Shown here in pieces: positions 7,215 through 13,823 of a stretch of 23,010 bases of DNA. This stretch comes from Candidatus Onthocola stercoravium (GTDB lineage: Bacteria > Bacillota_I > Bacilli_A > RF39 > UBA660). The first letter of the stretch is position 1. Each line of letters begins with the position of its first letter. The notes beneath the pieces are model-generated. The model was not told the DNA's origin, did no database searches, and worked only from the letters and a program-made list of their open reading frames with translations. A program made the translations under genes and the position numbers. The DNA is taken from positions 1 through 23,010 of the forward strand of contig DVHV01000139.1 of NCBI GenBank assembly GCA_018711775.1, given 5' to 3'.

Positions 7215-7307
7215 TTTAAGTCCTCCATTATTTATAAGATTAGCATATATTAGCCAAATTTTCAACTAAGATGCCACTTTTCGCGGGGAAAGTTATTTTT
7301 GAATATT

Positions 7308-7337
7308 AAAAAAGCCAAACTCAGTTAAGAGTCCAGC
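7308..7337 (-). terminator. Terminator after the anchored protein gene 7407-7913
   Basis: On the minus strand GCTGGACTC (7337-7329) pairs with GAGTTTGGC (7322-7314) through nine pairs including G-U, with a six-base loop, followed by TTTTTT. The rest of 7215-7406 shows nothing else. Confidence 0.65.
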
Positions 7338-7406
7338 CATAATTTAAAACTCTATTCAAAAATCTATATTTTATCAATAATTTTATATTAAATATTATCG
7401 CAATAG

Positions 7407-7913
7407 CTATGTATCAAATTCATAATAATAGAAATAATTGGTATCTAAATCATAAAAAGCAATAGTAAAATTAAAGGAATATCTACTAAACAAATCTTTA
7501 TCGCTGTGTTCATCTGTTACGCTATCGTGTCTATCTATAAATAAGTAATAACCATTTTCTATTTTGGGTATTCCATTTTTTTCAGCTAATTCATAGCCAT
7601 AATACATATCACCTTTATAGCCACCATACATAATTAGTCTTAGATTTTCAGATAGAGGTAACTCATTCCAATTGATTATTTGATTCAAAATATCATTATA
7701 ATTATCCGAACAATCTGCTTTTACTATGCGTTCTCCATCTCCCAGGAATCCTCCATGGGAATTTTCATCGATAATAATGTTACACTTAGATAGGTCAACA
7801 GCGATTTCTTCATTTATATATTCTGTTGTTGTTAAATTTTCATTGGCAATGAAGTAAATTATTGCAACAATTAATAAAAATATAATTAAAATCATATATA
7901 GATTCTTTTTCAT
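7407..7913 (-). CDS. Membrane-anchored protein of unknown function
   Basis: A 168-residue protein with an N-terminal membrane helix (about residues 5-23) and an extracytoplasmic domain. The domain opens with AVDLSKCNIIIDENSHGGFL and G-D-G-E-R, a pattern of a conserved D/E-x-H-G-G-F-x-G-D-G that I have an impression of in other anaerobe proteins but cannot name. It continues with NWNELPLSENL, GYYLFIDRH and an aromatic C-terminus (FYDLDTNYFYYYEFDT). The ATG at 7911-7913 is preferred to an upstream TTG; AGGAAT is the ribosome site. An extended -10 (TGTTATACT, 7953-7961) precedes it and a terminator follows, so it is probably a single-gene unit. Confidence 0.65.
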   Translation of the reverse strand: MKKNLYMILIIFLLIVAIIYFIANENLTTTEYINEEIAVDLSKCNIIIDENSHGGFLGDGERIVKADCSDNYNDILNQIINWNELPLSENLRLIMYGGYKGDMYYGYELAEKNGIPKIENGYYLFIDRHDSVTDEHSDKDLFSRYSFNFTIAFYDLDTNYFYYYEFDT

Positions 7914-7952
7914 AAACTTAATTCCTAACAAACCTTATTTTTTTACTTTTTA

Positions 7953-7961
7953 AGTATAACA
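7953..7961 (-). promoter_or_regulatory. Extended -10 promoter for gene 7407-7913
   Basis: TGTTATACT on the minus strand, with a possible TTAACA -35 box 19 bases further upstream, about 30 bases before the start codon. Confidence 0.45.
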
Positions 7962-8047
7962 CAAAAATGTTGAAAAATGTTAATTTAAAAGCATAATTTT
8001 TATATATTTAGGTATTAGTTTAACATTAAAGTATCTACCCTTTTTGA

Positions 8048-8107
8048 AAAAATGCAACTTTTTGGCACCACTTTTTGAGCAAAAATGCAACTTTTTGGCA
8101 CTACTTT
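8048..8107. repeat. Tandem direct repeat, 33-bp period
   Basis: The unit containing ATGCAACTTTTTGGCAC occurs at 8048-8068 and again at 8081-8101, identical over 21 bases, then one mismatch and a shared ACTTT. The sequence before the first copy (TTTTTGAAAA) resembles the junction between the copies (TTTTTGAGCAAAA), hinting at an older third unit. It lies between two minus-strand genes. It is not a good terminator because each unit pairs only weakly with itself. Confidence 0.65.
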
Positions 8108-8119
8108 GCTAATTTTGTG

Positions 8120-8965
8120 CTATTTTTCGGTGTTTCTCCTGGCCTTTATAATCATATATAAAGACATTCCTAAATTACCTAAGGTTACTACTAAACCTAA
8201 TATTCCTGTCATTCTTATTTTAAAACTTGGATCATCTCCAAATTCACTAATCATGGCAACTTCAAGAGAAATCATTGATATCATAGCAACTGTTAAATTT
8301 ATAAACTTGCTGGCTTGTAAAACAGGACTGCTACTATTACGATATTTAATAGCATTATATATTGCTGCAATTATTAGATAGAAATCATACATAGCAACAA
8401 TATAAATAATATATCCTGAGTAAGTAATTTCTTGATTAGTTTTAATAATAAGTAAGATAATTCCTGTTAGAACTATGTTTAAAAATAATAAGATAATACC
8501 ACATCTTTTAAGTTTGTGATATTCTTGCACTTTATTTGCACCAAATTCTTTAACATTGTGAATAATGCTAAGGCGCATTAAAGTAAGAAAAAAATAATAA
8601 GCAGCAAATGTGATAAACCAAAATGATTGATAGTATATACCAACAATTAAGTTAAATATGCCATACCCAATATTTAGAGCAGTTGATAAATAAATGGTTG
8701 TCTTAGTTACAGTATTAAAGTTTTTTTCATACAATTTATATATTTTCGTATTTTTAATAAAATTGGAACTAAAATCACATACTTTACAAAACCAGATAAT
8801 AAAAATAATTAAAGAGTATGTTGATAAAAGATAACTTACATAAGCAATTGAGGTATCTTCTAAATGATTAGAAAATACATATATAAGTAAGATAAAACTT
8901 ATATTAAATATAATAAAGCCAATAATTTTATTGAGATGAAATACTTTAGTTAGTATTTTTTTCAT
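8120..8965 (-). CDS. Polytopic membrane protein of unknown function
   Basis: A 281-residue protein with about eight predicted membrane helices (near residues 14-31, 40-59, 92-112, 114-133, 153-172, 178-202, 217-235 and 251-272). Basic loops (about 68-85 and 142-150) suggest cytoplasmic segments. No transporter or enzyme motif was recognised. The start is odd: no ribosome site precedes the ATG, and a TATAAT box ends three bases before it. Transcription may therefore begin at or near the start codon, or the gene may be read by escape past the terminator that lies just upstream. Confidence 0.7.
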   Translation of the reverse strand: MKKILTKVFHLNKIIGFIIFNISFILLIYVFSNHLEDTSIAYVSYLLSTYSLIIFIIWFCKVCDFSSNFIKNTKIYKLYEKNFNTVTKTTIYLSTALNIGYGIFNLIVGIYYQSFWFITFAAYYFFLTLMRLSIIHNVKEFGANKVQEYHKLKRCGIILLFLNIVLTGIILLIIKTNQEITYSGYIIYIVAMYDFYLIIAAIYNAIKYRNSSSPVLQASKFINLTVAMISMISLEVAMISEFGDDPSFKIRMTGILGLVVTLGNLGMSLYMIIKARRNTEK

Positions 8966-8982
8966 AATATTATAATAACAAA

Positions 8983-9001
8983 AAGAAAGACTGTCTTTCT
9001 T
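8983..9001 (-). terminator. Terminator overlapping the stop codon of gene 9000-9395
   Basis: AAGAAAGAC (8983-8991) and GTCTTTCTT (8993-9001) are complementary; on the minus strand they are followed by TTTGTTATT. The stem shares two bases with the stop codon of the upstream gene, a compact arrangement. Confidence 0.65.
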
Positions 9002-9395
9002 ATTCCTTATTACCTTTAATATATGAATATATTGGATAATCTAGGACACATATAAGTAGACCAACTACACCAGTAATTATTCCAATAAGCATGTCAGATT
9101 TACTTGGATCATCAATCATTACTCTACTCATACCGAAGCCCATTACTAATGCTCCGATGATACCAATTACCCAAGCAATTACGATACCCCAGTTTATTGG
9201 AGCATGTTCCTTTTTAGGATGATGCTTACGATATAATGGTATAATACAAAGAAGTACGATAAATCCGATAATTGCAACAACTACTCCAACATTAAATAGG
9301 CTCCATTCTGGTATTAAGCACATGCACATACCAACAGCAAATATTAATCCCCCGATTGTTCCTAGTATAATTTCCAATAAAGTATCTTTTTTCAT
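9000..9395 (-). CDS. Four-helix small membrane protein
   Basis: A 131-residue protein with two pairs of membrane helices (about residues 8-30, 35-55, 68-90 and 100-123) joined by a basic, histidine-containing loop (YRKHHPKKEHAP). The two halves have the same layout (helix, short acidic or polar turn, helix), suggesting an old duplication. GAGGAG lies about nine bases before the ATG. It is 14 bases after the 67-residue protein gene and is cotranscribed with it from the promoter facing the TetR gene. I recognise it only as a small integral membrane protein; the TetR control suggests induction by a small molecule or membrane stress, which is inference. Confidence 0.75.
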   Translation of the reverse strand: MKKDTLLEIILGTIGGLIFAVGMCMCLIPEWSLFNVGVVVAIIGFIVLLCIIPLYRKHHPKKEHAPINWGIVIAWVIGIIGALVMGFGMSRVMIDDPSKSDMLIGIITGVVGLLICVLDYPIYSYIKGNKE

Positions 9396-9409
9396 AAACT
9401 ATAACTCCT

Positions 9410-9613
9410 CTATTTTTCTTTATTTTCTTGTTCTGCTTTTAATCTTTTTTTAGCATCTTCAACAGTTTCACCATCTTTAGTTAAGAATTCAGAAACAAAT
9501 TTGTCTTCTATTTTTTTGTAACCACTTACCACACCATCACTCATTTTTTTGAAGCCTTCGGTAACACACCCAGCAATTTTTTCGTTTGCTTCAACTAATT
9601 TTGATTTAGCCAT
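9410..9613 (-). CDS. Small protein with 11-residue helix repeats
   Basis: A 67-residue soluble protein. Residues about 17-45 contain units of eleven: VTEGFKKMSDG, VVSGYKKIEDK, FVSEFLTKDG, i.e. V-x-x-G-[FY]-K-K-[MI]-x-D, which would form a long amphipathic helix. The tail (ETVEDAKKRLKAEQENKEK) is a charged helix. Similar small proteins are often found beside TetR regulators in Firmicutes (recollection, not checked). AAAGGAG lies eight bases before the ATG. First gene of the two-gene unit opposite the TetR gene, so it is the most likely target of that regulator. Confidence 0.75.
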   Translation of the reverse strand: MAKSKLVEANEKIAGCVTEGFKKMSDGVVSGYKKIEDKFVSEFLTKDGETVEDAKKRLKAEQENKEK

Positions 9614-9632
9614 TTAAAACAACTCCTTTCTT

Positions 9633-9655
9633 TTAAACAACACTTGTTTGTTTAA
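9633..9655. promoter_or_regulatory. Palindrome between divergent genes (operator candidate 1)
   Basis: TTAAACAA (9633-9640), seven bases, TTGTTTAA (9648-9655): perfect 8-bp arms. It overlaps the -35 box of the TetR promoter and lies just downstream of the start of the opposite transcript, so one bound protein could block both. Confidence 0.6.
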
Positions 9656-9672
9656 TACATTTTTAGTATAAT
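9644..9672 (+). promoter_or_regulatory. Promoter of the TetR gene
   Basis: TTGTTT (9644-9649), 17-base spacer, TATAAT (9667-9672); start expected near 9679, about 55 bases before the ATG. Its -10 overlaps the -10 of the opposite promoter. Confidence 0.65.
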
Positions 9673-9693
9673 GTTTTTAATAATTTAAAACAA
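9665..9693 (-). promoter_or_regulatory. Promoter of the 67-residue protein / membrane protein unit
   Basis: TTGTTT (complement of 9688-9693), 17-base spacer, TATACT (complement of 9665-9670). It shares bases 9667-9670 with the TetR -10, so RNA polymerase can occupy only one promoter at a time. Confidence 0.65.
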
Positions 9694-9705
9694 CCATCAA
9701 CTTAA

Positions 9706-9717
9706 CAACAATTGTTG
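9706..9717. promoter_or_regulatory. Palindrome between divergent genes (operator candidate 2)
   Basis: CAACAATTGTTG, a perfect 12-bp palindrome. It shares the AACAA/TTGTT arms with candidate 1 and lies in the leader of the TetR transcript and upstream of the opposite -35. Confidence 0.55.
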
Positions 9718-9733
9718 GAATAATGGAGGATAT

Positions 9734-10267
9734 ATGAATACCATTAATAATAAAAGAAGAAAAGAATCGAAAGATAAAATTGAAAAAATTTTTGTTAACT
9801 TGATTCAAACTAAAGAAATTAATGAAATATCTGTAACAGAAATATGCAAAGAAGCAGGACTTAATAGATCAACTTTTTATGCGAATTATTTGGATGTTTA
9901 TGATCTTGCTGAAAAAGTTGTTAAAAGAATCGAAGAAGATGTATTTTCTTTATATAAAGAAGAACGAGAAACTAAAAATAATTCACACAATTATTTAAAG
10001 TTATTTAAGCATATAAAAGATAATCAATTGTTTTATAAAACTTATTTTAAATTAAATATGAATAAACATTATATATTTACGGAATATGATAAAAATTTAT
10101 CAAAAATTATGTTTGATGATAAATATATCGATTACCATATTGAATTTTTTATGGCTGGGTTAAATGCTATTATCAAAAAATGGTTAAATAATGGCTGCCT
10201 TGAGTCTCCAAAAGAAATAAATAGGATTTTGCAAGATGAATATAAACATATAGTTATTAATAAATAG
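9734..10267 (+). CDS. TetR-family regulator
   Basis: A 177-residue regulator, one of only two plus-strand genes. The N-terminal DNA-binding domain spans about residues 10-60: DKIEKIFVNLIQTKEINEIS followed by VTEICKEAGLNRSTFYANY, the helix-turn-helix. The C-terminal part is helical and resembles the TetR_C_7 type ligand-binding domain seen in DhaS-like regulators. GGAGG precedes the ATG by about four bases. It faces the 67-residue protein gene across two palindromes and overlapping promoters, the usual layout of a TetR repressor that controls itself and its neighbours. The ligand is unknown. Confidence 0.88.
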   Translation: MNTINNKRRKESKDKIEKIFVNLIQTKEINEISVTEICKEAGLNRSTFYANYLDVYDLAEKVVKRIEEDVFSLYKEERETKNNSHNYLKLFKHIKDNQLFYKTYFKLNMNKHYIFTEYDKNLSKIMFDDKYIDYHIEFFMAGLNAIIKKWLNNGCLESPKEINRILQDEYKHIVINK

Positions 10268-10270
10268 AAA

Positions 10271-10297
10271 AAAGAATACAATCAGGTATTCTCTTTT
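10271..10297. terminator. Bidirectional terminator between convergent genes
   Basis: AGAATAC (10273-10279) and GTATTCT (10286-10292) with a six-base loop. On the plus strand it is followed by CTTTT, on the minus strand by TTTTTTC, so it serves both the TetR gene and the lipoprotein gene 10296-10742. Confidence 0.75.
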
Positions 10298-10742
10298 AGT
10301 CTATAGTAAATTCTACATAAAAGTATTCTCTATCTTCTTCAGTTGCTTCTCTTTCAAGGTATGGTATAAAGTATTTTACAATACGGTACTCTCCACTTTC
10401 AAGTGCTCCATAACAATATTCCCAATTGATATTAAAAACTATTGATTTATCATCATCAACTTGTAATCCAACATCATTAAATTCGCAAGTATTAATTGTA
10501 GAAACTTTAAGCCATACATTATCTACAAACTTTTCAATTTCATACCACTCACCGTAAGTGTTGGGATTTTCCATATCTTCAGAAACAGCAAATGATAAGC
10601 CTGTATTAGTTATAGATTCGCCATCTAATTCTATTGTCAAAGTGTAATTGGGATTGAATGGTATGTCTACTTCTTGTTTAGCAGCTTCTTGGCATCCTGT
10701 TAAAGTTAAACATAAAATTACTAACAATATTATCTTTTTCAT
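10296..10742 (-). CDS. Lipoprotein with a bacterial Ig-like domain
   Basis: A 148-residue lipoprotein: signal peptide MKKIILLVILCLTLTGC with the lipobox LTGC, then a beta-rich domain. The pattern Y-G-E-W-Y-E-I-E-K with W-L-K-V, then F-N-I-N-W-E-Y-C-Y-G-x-L-E-S-G-E-Y-R-I-V-K, matches the small Ig-like domain (Big_14 type) found in secreted Firmicutes proteins. It is probably a cell-surface protein; its binding partner is unknown. AAGGAG lies about six bases before the ATG. Eight bases separate it from another lipoprotein gene upstream, so the pair forms an operon. Confidence 0.8.
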   Translation of the reverse strand: MKKIILLVILCLTLTGCQEAAKQEVDIPFNPNYTLTIELDGESITNTGLSFAVSEDMENPNTYGEWYEIEKFVDNVWLKVSTINTCEFNDVGLQVDDDKSIVFNINWEYCYGALESGEYRIVKYFIPYLEREATEEDREYFYVEFTID

Positions 10743-10750
10743 TTTTCTCC

Positions 10751-11200
10751 TTAAAACTTATAATCAGTTTCACTTTCGATTATATTTTTAACTGTGTTTT
10801 CACCTTGGACATTAAAATAACAGTTATTGGATGAGTTTTCCGGTCTAATTCTTTCTATGTTTGGCCAAAAATCAATTGTATCTAACAAATTATCGTTTTC
10901 GTCATACATTTCTAGTTCCATTTGATGAGCATCCGCTAGACAATCAGATCCGCTATAACTACTAGTTGAAATTGCATCGATTAATTCGTTAATAGTTTCA
11001 CTATCTGTGATTGTGCCAACTATTTTATCTTCCGTTAATTCTCTTATGTCTACTCTTACAGCATTTTTTAAATTATCTATTATTTCATTTTCAACATATA
11101 TAGTTTCATTTTTCTCTGGAACGTTAGCATCATCTTTATTACATCCTGTTAGTGAAAAGCCCAACATAATTAAAAATATACCTAACAATCTTTTTTTCAT
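10751..11200 (-). CDS. Lipoprotein of unknown function
   Basis: A 149-residue lipoprotein with signal peptide MKKRLLGIFLIMLGFSLTGC (lipobox LTGC). The mature part includes a T-D-S-E-T-I-N-E-L-I-D-A-I helix, a Q-M-E-L-E-M-Y-D strand and two cysteines that could pair. The order of a helix after a strand ending in T-D-S-E and then a strand E-M-Y-D-E-N-D is common in small secreted proteins of Clostridia, but I cannot name the family. AAAGGAGG lies about nine bases before the ATG. First gene of a two-lipoprotein operon; the promoter is TTGCCT-N16-TATACT. Confidence 0.75.
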   Translation of the reverse strand: MKKRLLGIFLIMLGFSLTGCNKDDANVPEKNETIYVENEIIDNLKNAVRVDIRELTEDKIVGTITDSETINELIDAISTSSYSGSDCLADAHQMELEMYDENDNLLDTIDFWPNIERIRPENSSNNCYFNVQGENTVKNIIESETDYKF

Positions 11201-11227
11201 AGCCTTATATCCTCCTTTGCTACTTTA

Positions 11228-11255
11228 AGTATATCATATACAATTTAAAAGGCAA
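11228..11255 (-). promoter_or_regulatory. Promoter of the two-lipoprotein operon
   Basis: TTGCCT (complement of 11250-11255), 16-base spacer, TATACT (complement of 11228-11233) with TGA before the -10, about 10 bases before the ribosome site. Confidence 0.55.
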
Positions 11256-11282
11256 GAAAAAACACTTAGTGTAAAACTAAGT
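11255..11282 (-). terminator. Terminator after the ASCH gene
   Basis: ACTTAG (11264-11269) and CTAAGT (11277-11282) form a stem with a seven-base loop; on the minus strand it is followed by GTTTTTTCTTG. The stem includes the stop codon of the ASCH gene. Confidence 0.7.
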
Positions 11283-11669
11283 ATCAATTTCATAATTCCA
11301 TATACTAAGTTGCCCTTTTGCCTTAATTGGAGTTTCTAAAGGTTCAATGTTATCTAAAATCCAAGCATATCTTCCTTCTTGGTATTCACCACAAATATAC
11401 TCTTGATAGTTTTCTTTTTTCATTTTATCGACATACTCATCGGTCATATAAATACAATCTACAAGTCTACATTTGCAAATTATGCAACCATAATTCAAAT
11501 TATCTTTATCAATAAGTGATAATAATTCTGGTTTTATTTTTCCTTTAGTAAGGCTGGCATGGATGTAAAGTTCACCACGATAATTTGTTTTCCAACTACG
11601 TGTTTCTACTTTCTTTTTATTTTCTTTTATTAAAGTTGCATAAGGTTCAGTTAAACTTAATACTTTCAT
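11277..11669 (-). CDS. ASCH-domain protein
   Basis: A 130-residue protein made of one ASCH domain. It opens MKVLSLTEPYATLIKENKKK with VETRSWKTNYRGELYIHAS, the family's lysine, E-x-R and strand pattern, and ends with a KGQLSIWNYE strand. ASCH domains have a PUA-like barrel and bind RNA or modified nucleosides; one E. coli member (YqfB) is an N4-acetylcytidine amidohydrolase, and the K/E/T-R residues lie in the right place here, but this member's activity is unproven. It is the last gene of the four-gene operon and starts six bases after the transglutaminase-like gene. Confidence 0.85.
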   Translation of the reverse strand: MKVLSLTEPYATLIKENKKKVETRSWKTNYRGELYIHASLTKGKIKPELLSLIDKDNLNYGCIICKCRLVDCIYMTDEYVDKMKKENYQEYICGEYQEGRYAWILDNIEPLETPIKAKGQLSIWNYEIDT

Positions 11670-11675
11670 AGGTTA

Positions 11676-12509
11676 TTATCTTCCACCACCAAGACTATCA
11701 ATATAATTTCTGCTAGCATCAAGTCCATAAACATAAACAGGATGTTCATCTTTAAATTCATAGCCATCTAATGCATTACCATATAGTCTTCGATAATTAA
11801 CTTCAGTTTTACTTAAATCAAGTTCGGTTGGAATACCTTGTTTAAAGGATTCGTAAGCCTCTTTTTTAAATGCCTTAAAGTATCCTAATGATATTTTTTT
11901 ATCATTCTTAATAAAGTCAACAAAAAATGATGGATCATATAAAATCATCGGTTCATTACCATAGCCATTTGGATAAATCATATTAAAGGCATGTAAGTCT
12001 TTCCCCCTTGCTCCACAAATAACTTCCGAATCAATTCCTAAAAACTTAAATAAATTGTGTGCCATTCCGGATTTTTCAGAACAAAAAGCACAGCCATTTT
12101 CCCTTACAGTTTTGATAGACAAACGTTTTTCATGGTGCGAAAAATATGTAAGCGCTCTTCCCCAGCCAATGTCATCTGATGGCAAATAATCATTAACTAT
12201 ATAAAATATGGTTGTAAATAATGTTAATACTGCGTAATTACCATTTTTGTTAAGTTCGTTAACTAAATTATAATATGGTGTTAAATCATCATAAACTAAA
12301 TCAGGACATTCTTTATCTTTAATCTTTGCGGCAGCCTTATAATGTACCTTATCAGAAATATATTCAGAAAAAGAATCTGTATAACCTTGCCCAACAGTTG
12401 CCTCCCCACTATTATTTTCTAATTCAGCAATTCTAGACTCTACAAAAGTCTTTATTTCTTCATCACTTTTTAAACTTATTATTTTATTTCTTATTTCATC
12501 TTTAGTCAT
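11676..12509 (-). CDS. Transglutaminase-like cysteine enzyme
   Basis: A 277-residue cytoplasmic protein. The central part shows a Cys-His-Asp order typical of transglutaminase-like enzymes: C-A-F-C-S-E-K-S (C143 likely, C140 nearby) at the head of a helix that continues AHNLFKFLGI, then DLHAFNMIY (H173) and ILYDPS (D192). The N-terminal 110 residues are helical and unassigned. In this superfamily the triad serves amide or peptide hydrolysis or amine transfer; the substrate is unknown. The ATG overlaps the end of the HIT gene by eight bases; GGAG lies 12 bases before it. Its pairing with HIT and ASCH proteins suggests a link to nucleotide or RNA metabolism, which is inference. Confidence 0.75.
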   Translation of the reverse strand: MTKDEIRNKIISLKSDEEIKTFVESRIAELENNSGEATVGQGYTDSFSEYISDKVHYKAAAKIKDKECPDLVYDDLTPYYNLVNELNKNGNYAVLTLFTTIFYIVNDYLPSDDIGWGRALTYFSHHEKRLSIKTVRENGCAFCSEKSGMAHNLFKFLGIDSEVICGARGKDLHAFNMIYPNGYGNEPMILYDPSFFVDFIKNDKKISLGYFKAFKKEAYESFKQGIPTELDLSKTEVNYRRLYGNALDGYEFKDEHPVYVYGLDASRNYIDSLGGGR

Positions 12510-12942
12510 TTTCTAAATTAAACTCCTTTTTTATCATTTCAAATATAGCATACTTTTCTTCTTTAGTAAAAATGTCAGGTTGTTTACTTTGCTCATCATT
12601 TTCCCATTTCCAAAAATTATATCCAAAATGAATATCTTTATATTTCTTACCAAATAATTCAAGTTCTTTTTTGTATCTAGGAATAAAATGAAAATGGACA
12701 TGTGGTTTTTCGTTATCACGATAAGCATTATTCATCAGGCAAGCAAAATTAAACATTGTTGCATTAAAAAGTTTTTTACAAACTCTTTCTAATTCTTTTT
12801 CAATTTTTCCTAGTTCTACCCATTCTTCGTTGGTTAAATCACTAAGAGATTCTTTTTTAGAAGATATAATGCAATCTCCTACAAATTCTTGCCCCCATTT
12901 AACAAATACTACTTCCCAATTTTTACTTTCATAAATATTCAT
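12502..12942 (-). CDS. HIT-family protein
   Basis: A 146-residue protein with the histidine triad PHVHFHFIPRY (H81, H83, H85) and the family's upstream F-V-G-D-C-I-I and helical parts. HIT proteins hydrolyse or transfer nucleotides from nucleotide phosphoesters through a histidine intermediate. The triad here is complete, so it is probably active; the substrate is unknown. It is longer at the C-terminus than the shortest members, with a lysine- and tryptophan-rich segment (FWKWENDEQSKQ). GAGG lies eight bases before the ATG. It sits second in the operon, 18 bases after the unknown protein gene, and overlaps the next gene. Confidence 0.88.
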   Translation of the reverse strand: MNIYESKNWEVVFVKWGQEFVGDCIISSKKESLSDLTNEEWVELGKIEKELERVCKKLFNATMFNFACLMNNAYRDNEKPHVHFHFIPRYKKELELFGKKYKDIHFGYNFWKWENDEQSKQPDIFTKEEKYAIFEMIKKEFNLEND

Positions 12943-12960
12943 TTTATCAACCTCATTATA

Positions 12961-13500
12961 TTAAAAATTATTTAACATACTTTCTATTAGTTCTACAGTT
13001 TCATTTGTTCTATCATCTTTTTTATCTATAAAATCATTCCATTCTTCTAACACTACTTTTATATTATCTTTATTAACTTTATCTTTAAATATTTGCATTG
13101 CTGTATTTTTATAATTCATTACTGCAACTGCCGCCATTGCTTTATAATAAGCAAATTCAGGAATAGTAGATTTTTTATAAAATTCTAGAGCCATTTCATC
13201 AGTAACTTTACGAGGATTTTTTAATATTATTTTATTTGTTCTAAATACTCCGTGAGGTGTTGCCGATTCTACTACATCTATTACTTCAGCACCATCAGGA
13301 ATTTCTACATCATAAATTGTATCTCCCCGATGTAACCATCTTAATATTTTTTCTTCAGTTGAAAAATTAAATCCACCGAATTCTTTTCCGGACTTTGCTT
13401 TTGGGTTCCAAATGGTTGCTACATTTAATCTGCCAATTTCATATTGAAAATCACCTGCTCCACTATTAATTCCAAACATTACTTTAACGTATTTTTCCAT
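12961..13500 (-). CDS. Unrecognised soluble protein heading the HIT/ASCH operon
   Basis: A 179-residue soluble protein. The first half is beta-rich: VKVMFGINSGAGDFQYEIG, then GGFNFSTEEKILRWLHRGD, T-I-Y-D-V-E-I-P-D-G-A-E-V-I and TPHGVFRTNKIIL. The second half is helical (LEFYKKSTIPEFAYYKAMAA onward). The H-R-G-D with a following Y-D-V-E-I-P and the FSTEEK motif loosely recall ADP-ribosyltransferase-like folds, but I cannot assign it. AAAGGAG lies seven bases before the ATG. First gene of the unit with HIT, transglutaminase-like and ASCH genes, so it may supply recognition or a second activity. Confidence 0.6.
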   Translation of the reverse strand: MEKYVKVMFGINSGAGDFQYEIGRLNVATIWNPKAKSGKEFGGFNFSTEEKILRWLHRGDTIYDVEIPDGAEVIDVVESATPHGVFRTNKIILKNPRKVTDEMALEFYKKSTIPEFAYYKAMAAVAVMNYKNTAMQIFKDKVNKDNIKVVLEEWNDFIDKKDDRTNETVELIESMLNNF

Positions 13501-13521
13501 ATTTTAACTCCTTTATTTTCG

Positions 13522-13620
13522 AAAACCGGACTTTTTTAGTTAATTTTATCACAAAAGTTCGGTTTTTGCGTTATTTTTGAATCAAAAACCGGACTTTTTT
13601 CTCGAAAACCGGACTTTTTT
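13522..13620. repeat. Cluster of AAAACCGGACTTTTTT repeats acting as terminator
   Basis: The 16-base unit AAAACCGGACTTTTTT occurs at 13522-13537, 13585-13600 and 13605-13620, and an inverted variant AAAAGTTCGGTTTT at 13553-13566. Direct and inverted copies pair into long stems with a T-run, so the cluster can end copA-copZ transcription on the minus strand (stem 13553-13600 with one mismatch) and also plus-strand transcripts (stem 13522-13566). The last unit touches the copZ stop codon. Confidence 0.7.
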
Positions 13621-13823
13621 TATCTTTCCACTTTAAATCCCATATTTTCAATCTTAGTAATTACTTCATTTAATGTCTTTTCTTTTTTTACTTTAATAGT
13701 TAAAATTTTAGTCTCTAAAGATACATTAAATGATTCAATTCCTTTAATTGTACTTAAGGCATTATTGATACGATTTACGCATCCTTCACATTTCATACCA
13801 TTAATTGTTAATTTATATTCCAT
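13620..13823 (-). CDS. copZ: Copper chaperone CopZ (heavy-metal-associated domain)
   Basis: A 67-residue protein consisting of one HMA domain. NGMKCEGCVNRI carries the metal-binding C-x-x-C loop (C14 and C17), followed by the helix and strands of the ferredoxin-like fold. It binds Cu(I) in the cytosol and passes it to CopA. Its ATG overlaps the copA stop codon by one base, with GGGAGGAGG inside the end of copA, so the two are translationally coupled. CopZ after CopA is a common Firmicutes order. Length is typical (65-70). Confidence 0.9.
   Translation of the reverse strand: MEYKLTINGMKCEGCVNRINNALSTIKGIESFNVSLETKILTIKVKKEKTLNEVITKIENMGFKVER

Noticed and set aside
7215..7406. Short coding potential between the metallo-beta-lactamase gene and gene 7407.
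   Set aside because: No ORF with a ribosome site; the region holds only the terminator described.
12534..12728. A 64-codon minus-strand ORF inside the HIT gene.
   Set aside because: It is a frame shadow of the HIT gene, which has an intact histidine triad and its own ribosome site.
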